Shown: in pieces, positions 53,417 to 61,849 of the stretch
Layout of the letters: every line of letters begins with the position of its first letter
Numbering within the stretch: position 1 is the first letter of the stretch
From: Alphaproteobacteria bacterium
Lineage (GTDB): Bacteria > Pseudomonadota > Alphaproteobacteria > Caulobacterales > Parvularculaceae
NCBI GenBank assembly: GCA_030433215.1
Contig: JAUIMC010000001.1
Coordinates: forward strand, 496,001 to 560,000
Direction of reading: 5' to 3'
Length of the DNA: 64,000 nucleotides
Notes under the pieces: model-generated
What the model saw: the letters and a program-made list of their open reading frames with translations, nothing else
What the model was told of the DNA's origin: nothing
Database searches by the model: none
Made by a program: the position numbers and the translations under genes

Positions 53417-53476
53417 GAACAGGGAGGGGCGAACGCCCGTATGAACGCGAGCGACAGACTTGCGTCATCATAAAAG

Positions 53477-53506
53477 AAACGGCGGGCCTTCGGGTCCGCC
53501 GTTTTT
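53477..53506 (+). terminator. Intrinsic terminator after the TonB receptor gene
   Basis: AAACGGCGGGCC-TTCG-GGTCCGCCGTTT forms a 12-bp stem (one G-U pair) with a TTCG loop followed by TT and an AT-rich tail. It can act on both sides of the convergent pair. Confidence 0.88.
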
Positions 53507-53536
53507 ATTTAATGAAAGAGCCCGTCCGGGCTGTGT

Positions 53537-54880
53537 CTAGCGGTAGAAGATCGTTTCATTGCCCGTGAAGCGCCAGGGGTCTTCGAGGTCGATGCAGGAA
53601 GAAACATCTCCGCGCGCCTCGATCTTCAGAAGGTCGAGCCCGGTTTCGCTTTGCTGGCGCTGCAACAGCACGACCCCGTTGATCAGGGGGCCGATGAAAT
53701 TCGTTCTCAGGCGCTGATAGCAGTGAACGGCGCCGTCATCGACGTCTGCGAAGGGCGTGTTGATGCGGCCTTCGCCTTTCGTGAAGGAAAGAAACCCCTC
53801 AAGGGCGTTCTCGTCGGCCCTGCCGGGTTTGCCCCGCCCGGCGACCATTTGCGGCGTCAGCGAGGGCAGGCGGCCATGCAGGGCGAAGATCAGCCGGTCC
53901 GGGTCGATGGCGTCGGGCGACAGGGCGATGGCGCTCACCTTGGTGGTCGCCGCATTGTGGGCGGCGTCGGTGAACCAGGCGCCTTGCGCCGCCTCGGGCG
54001 TGTCCACCAGCGCGGTGCGGCAGGCATTGTCGCCCTTGGCCCGGCGGATTCCCCAGGCGTCGCCCAGTTTCGCGCCCCAGGCCGACTGCTCGTCCTTGGG
54101 CAGATAGTCGATGGGGCAACGCGCCCGGGTCACGTCCGTCGTGATGGCGGTAAGCAGGCTCGGCGGCGCGTCGAAAACCTCGGCGCGCGCGAAACTGTCG
54201 ACGCGATAGCGTTCCGGGCGGGCCAGCGCCGCAGGTGTCGCCGCAAGGTCGTGCAGGCCCACATCGAAGCCGTCGCTCTTGCCGATCACGTCGCCCTTGT
54301 TCACCCGGACGCGGGATTCGACCGCCATGTAATCGGCGGAGCCGAATTCGGTGAACGCAACGAGGCCGCCCGCGCGCTGGAGAAGGCCGGGATCGATCTG
54401 GTCGATGCGGTCGTAATAAAAGGCGATGTTTTCGCAGGACCGGAAATGCACCGTCCATGAAAGGCCGGTGGCGCGGCCATATTCATCGCGCAGGACATGA
54501 CGCTCGATGGCGGTGACGTCCGCTTTCGCCGGCGCCAGGGCTGCAGTTTCGCGGCGCTCGAACGCCTTTTCGCCGGAGCGGGTGTTGATGCGGATATAAG
54601 GCGCGGGCAGGGGCTCGCCGGGCGCGGTGACGCCGCCAAGCGGCGAGACGGAAAGCACGTCGTCGATCGCCGCGAAGGGACCGGACAGCGCCGGTTCGCC
54701 GATGGCGCAGGTGCGGCTCGCCATAGGCGCGCCGTCGGCCCGCGCCATGGTCTGGCTGGCGATGGATTCGGCTTTTTCGGCGAGCTTTGCGCCGCCCTGC
54801 GGCCAAGCGATGGCCGCGCCGAACAGGGCGGCGGTGATGAACGCCGCCGCCAGTCTAACGCCGTCGCCGGTTCCGGACAT
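53537..54880 (-). CDS. Secreted protein of unknown function
   Basis: This 447-residue protein has an N-terminal hydrophobic segment (residues 8-26, signal or anchor). I do not recognise it. The part at about 135-215 (LSWTVHFRSCENIAFYYDRIDQIDP, VNKGDVIGKSDGF) resembles the beta-sheet of M23-type proteins, including the GDVIG turn, but the catalytic His-x3-Asp and HxH are missing. The C-terminal part contains FALHGRLPSLT, GEGRINTPF and two Cys (CYQRLR, SSCIDLEDPWRFTGN). It stands alone. Confidence 0.68.
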   Translation of the reverse strand: MSGTGDGVRLAAAFITAALFGAAIAWPQGGAKLAEKAESIASQTMARADGAPMASRTCAIGEPALSGPFAAIDDVLSVSPLGGVTAPGEPLPAPYIRINTRSGEKAFERRETAALAPAKADVTAIERHVLRDEYGRATGLSWTVHFRSCENIAFYYDRIDQIDPGLLQRAGGLVAFTEFGSADYMAVESRVRVNKGDVIGKSDGFDVGLHDLAATPAALARPERYRVDSFARAEVFDAPPSLLTAITTDVTRARCPIDYLPKDEQSAWGAKLGDAWGIRRAKGDNACRTALVDTPEAAQGAWFTDAAHNAATTKVSAIALSPDAIDPDRLIFALHGRLPSLTPQMVAGRGKPGRADENALEGFLSFTKGEGRINTPFADVDDGAVHCYQRLRTNFIGPLINGVVLLQRQQSETGLDLLKIEARGDVSSCIDLEDPWRFTGNETIFYR

Positions 54881-55067
54881 GAAACAACCCCCAAACGTCC
54901 CCGCGCAATCGAGCGCCGAAAGTCCTATGCGGCCTCTCCCCTGTCAAGGCGCGCCTGCGAAGGCCTTATTCTGCGGGGCTTTCCGGGCTCGACAGGCGCG
55001 CGCGTTGAGGCATAGTGGCCTCCTCGAACAAGGTTAACCAGCGACGCTGAGAAAAGGGCGCGGGAAC

Positions 55068-55949
55068 ATGGTGAAATGGCGGGACCGGCGCCAGAGCCGG
55101 AATGTGGAAGACCGCCGGGGCGCGGCCGCCGCCGGCGGGGCGGGCGTTCTATTCATGCTGCTGCGCTTCATCTTCGGCCGCTTCGGCATTCGCGGCGTTA
55201 TCCTGATCGGGCTTGTGGGCGTCGGGCTCTATATGGCGGGGGTCGATCCCCTGCGGCTCATTCAGGGCGGGCCCGCCGCCACTGAGGCCGCCCCGGCGGA
55301 GGATGATGAAACCTCGCAATTCGTGCGCGCGGTGCTTGCTGAAACCGAGGACGTCTGGGGGCGCCTCTTCGCCGCGCAAGGGAGCGAGTATCCAGAGCCC
55401 ACGCTGGTCATGTTTAGCGGCGACGTCGTTTCGGGGTGCGGTTACGCCTCGTCCTCGGCGGGGCCGTTTTACTGTCCGGCGGACCGCAAGCTTTATCTCG
55501 ACGCCGGTTTCTTTCGCGAGCTCGCGCGGCGCTTCGGCGCGCCGGGAGACTTCGCGGCGGCCTATGTGATCGCCCATGAAGTCGGCCACCATGTGCAGAC
55601 GGTGACGGGTATCTCCGACGAGGTGCGCTCGGCGCAGGCGAAGGCCCGCAGCGAACCGGAAATAAATGCGCTGCAAGTGAGAATGGAATTGCAGGCCGAT
55701 TGCTACGCCGGGGTCTGGGCGCATCATGCGGACCGCTACGGCGATTTTCTCGACGACGGCGATATCGAGGAGGGCCTGCGCGCTGCTGCCGCCATCGGCG
55801 ACGACACGCTGCAACGGGGCGCCGGCCGCGAGGTGACGCCGGAAAACTTCACCCACGGCACCTCCGCGCAAAGACAGCGCTGGTTCACCGCCGGCTACCG
55901 CCTCGGCGATCCGGCCGGCTGCGATACGTTCAGCGCGCAAGGTTTGTAA
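55068..55949 (+). CDS. ypfJ: YpfJ-type neutral zinc metallopeptidase
   Basis: This 293-residue protein has the family N-terminus MVKWRDRRQSRNVEDRRG, one membrane helix (about 40-57) and a periplasmic domain. That domain carries the zinc motif AHEVGHHVQ (His170, Glu171, His174), the third ligand Glu in MELQADCYAGVWAHHAD, and the C-terminal HGTSAQRQRWFTAGYRLGDPAGCDTF. The substrate is unknown. It converges on trkH, 4 bases away. Confidence 0.93.
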   Translation: MVKWRDRRQSRNVEDRRGAAAAGGAGVLFMLLRFIFGRFGIRGVILIGLVGVGLYMAGVDPLRLIQGGPAATEAAPAEDDETSQFVRAVLAETEDVWGRLFAAQGSEYPEPTLVMFSGDVVSGCGYASSSAGPFYCPADRKLYLDAGFFRELARRFGAPGDFAAAYVIAHEVGHHVQTVTGISDEVRSAQAKARSEPEINALQVRMELQADCYAGVWAHHADRYGDFLDDGDIEEGLRAAAAIGDDTLQRGAGREVTPENFTHGTSAQRQRWFTAGYRLGDPAGCDTFSAQGL

Positions 55950-55953
55950 GGGA

Positions 55954-57429
55954 TCACCCGCGCCAGAAGGCGGGCGAGAACAGGACCAGCACCGTAAAGA
56001 ATTCGAGGCGGCCGAGCAGCATGCCGATCGACATGGCGATCTTCGCCGCATCGGGCAGGCTCGCGAAGTTGCCCGCCGGGCCGACAATGTCGCCGAGGCC
56101 CGGGCCGACATTGGCGATCGCCGTGCCGGCCGATGAAATCGCCGTCAGCGTGTCGAGGCCAAGCCCGGCGAGAATGACGGCGAGCGTTGCGAAGGTCGCG
56201 AAATAAACGAAAAAGAAGCTGAGGACCGAGACGTAGATCTCGTCGGTCAGGGGGCGGTGGTTGTAGCGCGCGACGAAGACGCCGCTCGGATGCGCAAGGC
56301 GCTTGGCGTAGACGACGACGGCGGACAGCGCCACCTGGAAGCGGAAGATCTTCATCCCGCAGGAAGTCGAACCGGCGCAGCCGCCGATGAACATGATGCA
56401 GAAGAAGAAGGCGATGGCGAAAGCGCCCCACTCGTCATAGTCGGTGGTGGCGTAGCCGGTGCCGGTGAGGATTGAGACGACGTTGAAGATCGCCATGCGA
56501 AAGGCCGTGAAAAGCCCGAGATGGGCGTAAACCTCGGAGACCTCGATCATGATGACGATGGTCAGGAAGGCGACGGTGGTCATGAAAAACCGGATCTGAC
56601 TGTCCGTAAACAGACGTTTCCAGGCGCCGCGGCCGATGGCGGCGAGAAAGATGCCGAAGGGCAGGGAGCCGATGATCATGAAGACCGTGACGACGAGGTC
56701 GATGGGCCCGCGCCCCACGGTCAGGAACGCGCCGATGGAGGCGTCCTTGGTCGAGAAGCCGCCGGTGGAGACCGCAGTCAGCGCGTGATTGATGGCGTCG
56801 AAAGGCGTCATGCCGAAGCCCCACAGGCACAGGAAGCACAGGGCCGTGAAAAAGCCATAGATGGCGCTGAGCCCGATGGAGTATTGCGCCGCATTGGCGA
56901 TGAATTTCTCCGAGGTGTCCCAGGCCTCGTTCTTGAAGATCTGCATGCCGCCGACTTTGAGCGCCGGCAGGACCGCGAAGGCCATGATGATGATCCCGAC
57001 GCCGCCGAACCATTGCAGCATGGAGCGCCATAAAAGCGCGCCCGGCGGCGCGTCGTCGAGACCGCTGACCACGGTGGAGCCGGTCGTGGTGATGCCCGAC
57101 ATCGCCTCGAAAAAGGCGTCCACATAGGAAAGATGGAGGCCTCCGAGCGCCAGCGGGATCGCTGCAAAGAGCGTGAGCGCGAGCCAGCTCGCCGCGGTCA
57201 GCATGAAGCCTTCGCGAATGCCGAGATTGTCGATGCGCCCCCAGCTCGCCGCCGTGGCGCCGCCGCCGATCAGGATCGAAGCCGTGGCGCCGACGGCGAA
57301 GGCAGACCAGTCAGCGCGGTGCACTTCGTCCCGGGACAGAAGATCGGCGATCATCGGGATCAGCATGGCGACGCCCAGCGTCGCTACAAGCGCGCCCGTA
57401 ACCAGCAAGACGGGACGGAAATTCAGCAT
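55954..57429 (-). CDS. trkH: Trk-type potassium uptake membrane subunit
   Basis: This 491-residue channel subunit has four membrane-pore-membrane units. The selectivity-filter-like glycines are seen in EAMSGITTTGSTV, ALTAVSTGGFST, SILTGTGYATTDYD and SAGTAIANVGPGLG. It works with a cytoplasmic TrkA, which is not in the window. It follows apaG by 62 bases on the same strand and is probably co-transcribed with it. Confidence 0.95.
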   Translation of the reverse strand: MLNFRPVLLVTGALVATLGVAMLIPMIADLLSRDEVHRADWSAFAVGATASILIGGGATAASWGRIDNLGIREGFMLTAASWLALTLFAAIPLALGGLHLSYVDAFFEAMSGITTTGSTVVSGLDDAPPGALLWRSMLQWFGGVGIIIMAFAVLPALKVGGMQIFKNEAWDTSEKFIANAAQYSIGLSAIYGFFTALCFLCLWGFGMTPFDAINHALTAVSTGGFSTKDASIGAFLTVGRGPIDLVVTVFMIIGSLPFGIFLAAIGRGAWKRLFTDSQIRFFMTTVAFLTIVIMIEVSEVYAHLGLFTAFRMAIFNVVSILTGTGYATTDYDEWGAFAIAFFFCIMFIGGCAGSTSCGMKIFRFQVALSAVVVYAKRLAHPSGVFVARYNHRPLTDEIYVSVLSFFFVYFATFATLAVILAGLGLDTLTAISSAGTAIANVGPGLGDIVGPAGNFASLPDAAKIAMSIGMLLGRLEFFTVLVLFSPAFWRG

Positions 57430-57491
57430 TGCTTCACGAAATTGCGGCGCCGGACGCCGCCGCCCTCAGATTCAGGCGGCTGGCGGTATCC

Positions 57492-57932
57492 CTAGTGGAT
57501 TTGGCGCAATTCATGCGGGCTGTCGAGGGAGAAGGCCGGAATGTCGACGTCGAACACTTCGCCTTCATGCGTCTCCATGCCATAGGCGCCGACCATCAGG
57601 CCTGACGGCGTCGCAAGGGGCGCTCCTGAAGTATATTCGAAGCCTTCGCCGGGGCGAATCACCGGCTGTTCGCCGACGACGCCGTCGCCGGCGACGATGT
57701 CGGTCTGGCCGCGCGAATCAGTGATCCGCCAGTAGCGAGTGCGCAGCTGCACGGGCGTTTCAGATTCGTTGTTGATGCGCACCGTATAGGCCCAGACGTA
57801 ACGGGGCTCTTCCGGGTCTGACTGATCTTCCAGAAAAGTCGGGCTGACGCTGACGCGAATCCCGCGCGTCACTTGTTCATAGGTCCCGATGCTGCGCTCT
57901 GCCCTGGTCATTTCGCCGCCTTGCAAATTCAT
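57492..57932 (-). CDS. apaG: ApaG protein
   Basis: This protein of about 146 residues has a fibronectin-III-like fold. It has the conserved [68 protein letters not shown] and [24 protein letters not shown]. ApaG has been linked to magnesium/cobalt resistance and Ap4A levels in enterobacteria. The start at 57932 follows GGAGAGGG; 57953 and 57911 are alternatives. It is divergent from the dCTP deaminase gene. Confidence 0.94.
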   Translation of the reverse strand: MNLQGGEMTRAERSIGTYEQVTRGIRVSVSPTFLEDQSDPEEPRYVWAYTVRINNESETPVQLRTRYWRITDSRGQTDIVAGDGVVGEQPVIRPGEGFEYTSGAPLATPSGLMVGAYGMETHEGEVFDVDIPAFSLDSPHELRQIH

Positions 57933-58079
57933 CGCCCTCTCCGGGTTTTTCATAATCTATGCTGCATTGCGGGCGGGCGCCAGCCGTTGACGGAAATTCA
58001 ACGGGGCGGGGAAAAGCAGCGCCAAGGCGCCCGTTAATAAATCTTGCCTTCGCTGCGCGCGGCGGGCAAACGGGCTTTT

Positions 58080-59180
58080 ATGGTTGAAACTATGCTTCGC
58101 GGCGAAGGCGTTCTGGCCACCCAGGATATTGCGGCGCTGATGGACGCCGGCGTCATCGCGGGCGCGGACCGGACGCGGCTGCAACCGGCCAGTCTCGACC
58201 TGACGCTGTCGCCACGCGCATGGCGGGTGCGCGCCTCTTTTCTTCCCTCCCGCGCGCGCACCGTTGAGGCGCGCCTTTCTGGCGGCCTCGCCATGCAGGA
58301 GATGGATATCGCCGGCGGCGCGGTTTTCGAGCGCGGCTGCGTTTACCTTGTTGAGCTCAATGAAAGGCTGGCCCTGCCGAAAGAGATTGAAGGCGCCGCC
58401 AATCCGAAAAGCTCCACCGGGCGCATCGACGTTTTCGTCCGCCTGGTGACGGATCATGGCGCCGCCTTCGACGAAATCCCGGCCGGCTATGAGGGCCCGC
58501 TTTACGCGGAAATCAGTCCACGGACATTTTCCATTCTCGCGCGGGCGGGCTCGAGCCTCAACCAGCTGCGCCTCAAGGCCGGCGACTGCCGTCTCGACGA
58601 CGGGGCGCTGCGCCGCCTCAACACGGCCGTCCCGCTGGTCGACGGCGTGGCGGACATCTCGGGCGGGCTCGGGCTTTCCGTCTCGCTGGCGGGAGGCGAC
58701 GCCTGCATCGGCTGGCGCGCGCGCCGCCATTCCGGGCTCATCGACGTCGACAAGGTCGGCGCGCTCGACCCCCATGATTATTTCGAGCCACTGGCGCCTC
58801 CGGCGTCGGGGTTCATCATTCTCGATCCCGATGAGTTCTATATCCTCGCCTCCAAGGAGGCGCTCGCCGTGCCGCCGGATTACGCTGCGGAAATGACGCC
58901 GATCAGCCCCGGTCTCGGGGAGTTTCGCGTGCATTATGCGGGGTTTTTCGATCCCGGCTTCGGCTGGTCGCCCGATGAGAACAAGGGTGGCGGGCGCAAC
59001 GGCTCGCGCGGGGTCCTGGAGGTCCGGAGCCATGACGCGCCTTTTGTCCTTGAGGACGGCCAGCTCGTGGCGCGGCTCGTTTATGAGCGCATGGCCGCGC
59101 AGCCCGACACGCTGTACGGGGCGGGCCTTCAATCCAACTATCAGGGCCAGGGCCTGAAGCTGTCGAAACATTTCCGCTGA
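58080..59180 (+). CDS. dcd: 2'-deoxycytidine 5'-triphosphate deaminase, two-domain form
   Basis: This 366-residue protein contains two dUTPase/Dcd-like beta domains, the long form typical of alphaproteobacteria. The first has RLQPASLDLTLSPRAWRVR and NPKSSTGRIDVFVRLVTDHG (the SSxxR nucleotide-binding motif). The second has EFYILASKEALAVPPDYAAEM and GLQSNYQGQGLKLSK. It deaminates dCTP to dUTP for thymidylate synthesis. The gene ends exactly where the convergent MFS gene ends (TGATCA). Confidence 0.9.
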   Translation: MVETMLRGEGVLATQDIAALMDAGVIAGADRTRLQPASLDLTLSPRAWRVRASFLPSRARTVEARLSGGLAMQEMDIAGGAVFERGCVYLVELNERLALPKEIEGAANPKSSTGRIDVFVRLVTDHGAAFDEIPAGYEGPLYAEISPRTFSILARAGSSLNQLRLKAGDCRLDDGALRRLNTAVPLVDGVADISGGLGLSVSLAGGDACIGWRARRHSGLIDVDKVGALDPHDYFEPLAPPASGFIILDPDEFYILASKEALAVPPDYAAEMTPISPGLGEFRVHYAGFFDPGFGWSPDENKGGGRNGSRGVLEVRSHDAPFVLEDGQLVARLVYERMAAQPDTLYGAGLQSNYQGQGLKLSKHFR

Positions 59181-60470
59181 TCAGGCGCTTTCGGTTTCGG
59201 CGTTTTCTTCTTCGCCGCCGGTTTCCGGCTGCTCTGCGTCTTCGTCATGCTCGCTTCGCGGGTCGATTTCGAAGACGGCAGGGGAGGTGCGCGGCACCGA
59301 GACATAGGTCTCGCGCTCTTCCGGCTTCACCGCGTCGCTGCGCTGGATGCGGTAGAGGCCGAACAGCGTCAGCGCGCCATAGACCGTCGACGTATAGAAG
59401 AAGAGCGACGGAGCCCCGAAATTCTGCATCACGATCGGCGCGATGAAGGGGCCGACAATGGCGCCGGCGCCGTACAGCAGCAACAGCCCGGCGGCGAGCG
59501 TGACATATTCATGAGGCTCGGCCCGGTCATTGGCGTGGGCGACGGCGAGACCGAAAATCGGCATCGCGGTGAAGCCGAAACCGGCGGCGCCGGCTAGCAG
59601 CAAGATCTCCGACTGCGCGCCGGTGAGCGCGAGGAGCACGCCCGCCCCCGAACAGGCGGCGGCGATCCCCACCAGCAGGAGGCGCCGGTCGAAAAGGTCG
59701 GAGACATAGCCGAGCGGCACTTGCGACAGGGCGCCGCAAACCACCACCGTGGTCATGAACGCCGCCACGGTCTGGATGTCATAGCCGAGATTTTGAACGT
59801 AGACGGCGCCGACCGCCCAATAGGCGCCGTTCGCCGCCCCGACGCTGAGGCAGCCATAGGCGGCGAGCGGGGAAATCCGGAACAGCTTTTTAAGGTCGAT
59901 CTCCGCCGAGGTGATCGGGGTCGGCTGGGTGGTCGAGGTCAGCGCCACCGGCACCAGCGCCACGGAAATGACGATCGACACCACGGCGAAGAGCTCAAAT
60001 CCCGACGGGTCGGCGGCGGCCAGCATCGCCTGGCCCATGGTGCCGGCGCTGAGATCGACGAGGCGGTAGACGCCGAGAACCCGGCCGCGCCGCTCATTGG
60101 TGGCGCCTTCGTTGATCCAGCTTTCGATGATCATGTAGAGCCCGGCCATGCAGAAGCCGGCGATCACCCGCAAGAGGATCCAGAAAACCGGGTTCACGGC
60201 CAGCGCATGGGCGAGCGCCGCCGCCGAGGCGATGGAAGCGAGCGCGGTGAAGCTGCGGATATGGCCCGCCCGTTTCACCATATGGGGCGCGGCCTGGCAG
60301 CCCACGGTAAAGCCCAGGAAATAGGCCGACATCAAAGAGCCGAGGAGGACGAGGGAGAAGCCCTCGATATTGCCGCGCACGGCCAACAGCGTGCCCTGAA
60401 GTCCGGCCCCGGAGATCAGGAGGAATGCGGCGATGAGGAGCGCCGAGAGAACGCGGATCGTCTGGGCCAT
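59181..60470 (-). CDS. Major facilitator superfamily transporter (YcaD-like)
   Basis: This protein of about 429 residues has 12 membrane helices and an acidic C-terminal tail (DEDAEQPETGGEEENAE). MFS loop motifs are seen in GFTVGCQAAPHMVKRAGHIRSF and ERRGRVLGVYRLVDLSAGTMGQ. The latter, with RVIAGFCMAGLYMIIESWINE, is typical of YcaD-type exporters of unknown substrate. The start at 60470 (MAQTIRVLSALL) follows GAGG; 60482 and 60488 are possible. Confidence 0.9.
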   Translation of the reverse strand: MAQTIRVLSALLIAAFLLISGAGLQGTLLAVRGNIEGFSLVLLGSLMSAYFLGFTVGCQAAPHMVKRAGHIRSFTALASIASAAALAHALAVNPVFWILLRVIAGFCMAGLYMIIESWINEGATNERRGRVLGVYRLVDLSAGTMGQAMLAAADPSGFELFAVVSIVISVALVPVALTSTTQPTPITSAEIDLKKLFRISPLAAYGCLSVGAANGAYWAVGAVYVQNLGYDIQTVAAFMTTVVVCGALSQVPLGYVSDLFDRRLLLVGIAAACSGAGVLLALTGAQSEILLLAGAAGFGFTAMPIFGLAVAHANDRAEPHEYVTLAAGLLLLYGAGAIVGPFIAPIVMQNFGAPSLFFYTSTVYGALTLFGLYRIQRSDAVKPEERETYVSVPRTSPAVFEIDPRSEHDEDAEQPETGGEEENAETESA

Positions 60471-60566
60471 GGCCGGCCTCATACACAAATTCGCCGGCGT
60501 CCTGATAGCCGCGGCGGGGATTTTTACGGAAATTTAGGGCTGAAAAATGAAGGAATGACAAAAGAA

Positions 60567-60594
60567 AAAGGGCGCCGCTTAAGCGACGCCCTTT
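60567..60594 (-). terminator. Strong minus-strand intrinsic terminator
   Basis: AAAGGGCGCCGCTT and AAGCGACGCCCTTT form a 13-pair stem with one mismatch. On the minus strand it is followed by TTTTTCTTTT. It lies upstream of the MFS gene, so it ends a minus-strand transcript coming from 60.6-61.2 kb. Confidence 0.8.
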
Positions 60595-61182
60595 CTTCCC
60601 GCTTTCGCGGAAAAAACCGGAAATCACCCCAATCCAGTGAGAATTCAGATGGTCTCCAGCTGTGCGACTGTTGAGCGGGTCCGTTGCCGTATCGCTCTCA
60701 ACCGCTAGATCTTGCGGGCGCAAAACTCAGTTCGTGGCTGCCGGCATTTGCGTTTCGCCATGTCCGACGTCCTGCGTCCTTCAGATCCGCACCGGCTTGT
60801 CCCAAACGCCAGCTTGCGCTGCCGCAGAGCTTCGCCGAAGCGCGCCGATCAGCAGCTTGCCCGCTGCTCACGGCGATGCCGATCTCCCGTTTCCCGAACC
60901 GCCTTTCGGCTTTCCGGCGGGAGCGGACCGCTCAGGTCCGGCCATGCGCGTGAAACTCGCCTGAAGTTCCGTTCGCCGATCTACATCTGAGCGTTGCAAT
61001 CGGCTTCGCGCATCATTTCGTTTGCTCGTCCAACCCGCCGCTAGGCAAACACGACAGATTGTCTGTAGAACCGCGAAACATAATCAGAATACCGATTTAT
61101 TGACATCGGTCGAATCATTCTTTTCCACAAAGTTTCGCCTTTACTTGTGGGGAAAAGACAGTGCTGACTTTTCAAGTATTTG
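60595..61182 (-). other. 588 bases without a convincing gene; possible RNA gene or gene remnant
   Basis: No frame here has a ribosome-binding site with a sensible protein; the open frames at 60662-60990 on the plus strand overlap one another and have unusual composition. Left part (60600-61000): moderate G+C with several small hairpins, including CCGC-GAAA-GCGG at 60599-60610 read on the minus strand. Right part (61030-61180): AT-rich, with ACCGAT-N8-ATCGGT (61091-61110) and CTTTTCCACAA paired imperfectly with TTGTGGGGAAAAG (61120-61157). The strong minus-strand terminator to its left suggests a minus-strand transcript. Confidence 0.4.
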
Positions 61183-61839
61183 TCAGTCTTTCACGAAGAC
61201 GACGGAGAAATTGTTCGCGGGCATTTCCACAGCCTTTTCGAGGCGGAGCCCGTTTTCCTGCGCCAGGGGAGCGATGTCGCCCTCAAGGTCGCGCACGCCC
61301 CAGCGCGGATCGCGCGCCTTGAGGCTGGCGTCGAAGGCTTCGTTGGATGGCGCCGTGTGTGCGCCGTTTCTGGAGAACGGTCCGTAAAGAAACAGTTTTC
61401 CGCCGGGCGCCAGAAGCCGTCCCGCGCCTGCGAACAATCCCTTCGCGGCTGCAAAAGGCGCGATGTGGATCATGTTGATGGAAACGACCCCGGCAAAGGG
61501 CGCAAGCTCTTCGACGCCCCACGCATCCTGTGTAACATCGATCGCATGAGGGCCGGAAAGGTTGGCAAGGCCGGAATCCGCGATCCAGGCGGCGATGGAG
61601 GCGCGCGCGGTCTCGTCCGGATCGCCGGCGAGCCATTCGACGCCGGGCAGGGCGCTGGCGAGATGCACCGCATGTTCGCCTGTGCCGGCGCCGATCTCGA
61701 GGATGCGGCCGTCATGGGGCATCACGTCCACAAACACCTCGCGGATCGCGTCGCGATTGCGTTCTGTTGAGGGCGAGAACAGTTTCGCGCCGTCATGGGC
61801 GCGGTTTTCTAGGGCGGTTTCTTTCGGCGTCTTCGGCAT
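61183..61839 (-). CDS. DUF938 SAM-dependent methyltransferase-like protein
   Basis: This 218-residue protein has the class I methyltransferase motif GRILEIGAGTGEHAVHLASALP, the family stretches SPSTERNRDAIREVF near the N-terminus, INMIHIAPF and LFLYGPFSRNG, and the C-terminal NNFSVVFVK. This is the DUF938 pattern, related to the UPF0585 (CG18661/METTL26) proteins, with no known substrate. The start at 61839 (MPKTPKETALENR) follows AGGAG. It lies 10 bases after the radical SAM gene and is co-transcribed. Confidence 0.9.
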   Translation of the reverse strand: MPKTPKETALENRAHDGAKLFSPSTERNRDAIREVFVDVMPHDGRILEIGAGTGEHAVHLASALPGVEWLAGDPDETARASIAAWIADSGLANLSGPHAIDVTQDAWGVEELAPFAGVVSINMIHIAPFAAAKGLFAGAGRLLAPGGKLFLYGPFSRNGAHTAPSNEAFDASLKARDPRWGVRDLEGDIAPLAQENGLRLEKAVEMPANNFSVVFVKD

Positions 61840-61849
61840 GAGAGGGCTC

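Noticed and set aside
61121-61157. TTTTCCACA as a DnaA box and the region as a replication origin
   Set aside because: Only one match to the loose DnaA consensus was seen; the mirrored copy does not fit, and none of the usual origin-flanking genes is present.
60595-61182. tmRNA, RNase P RNA or 6S RNA in the gene-poor stretch
   Set aside because: No tag-peptide reading frame, tRNA-like ends, or RNase P core motif could be found by eye on either strand.
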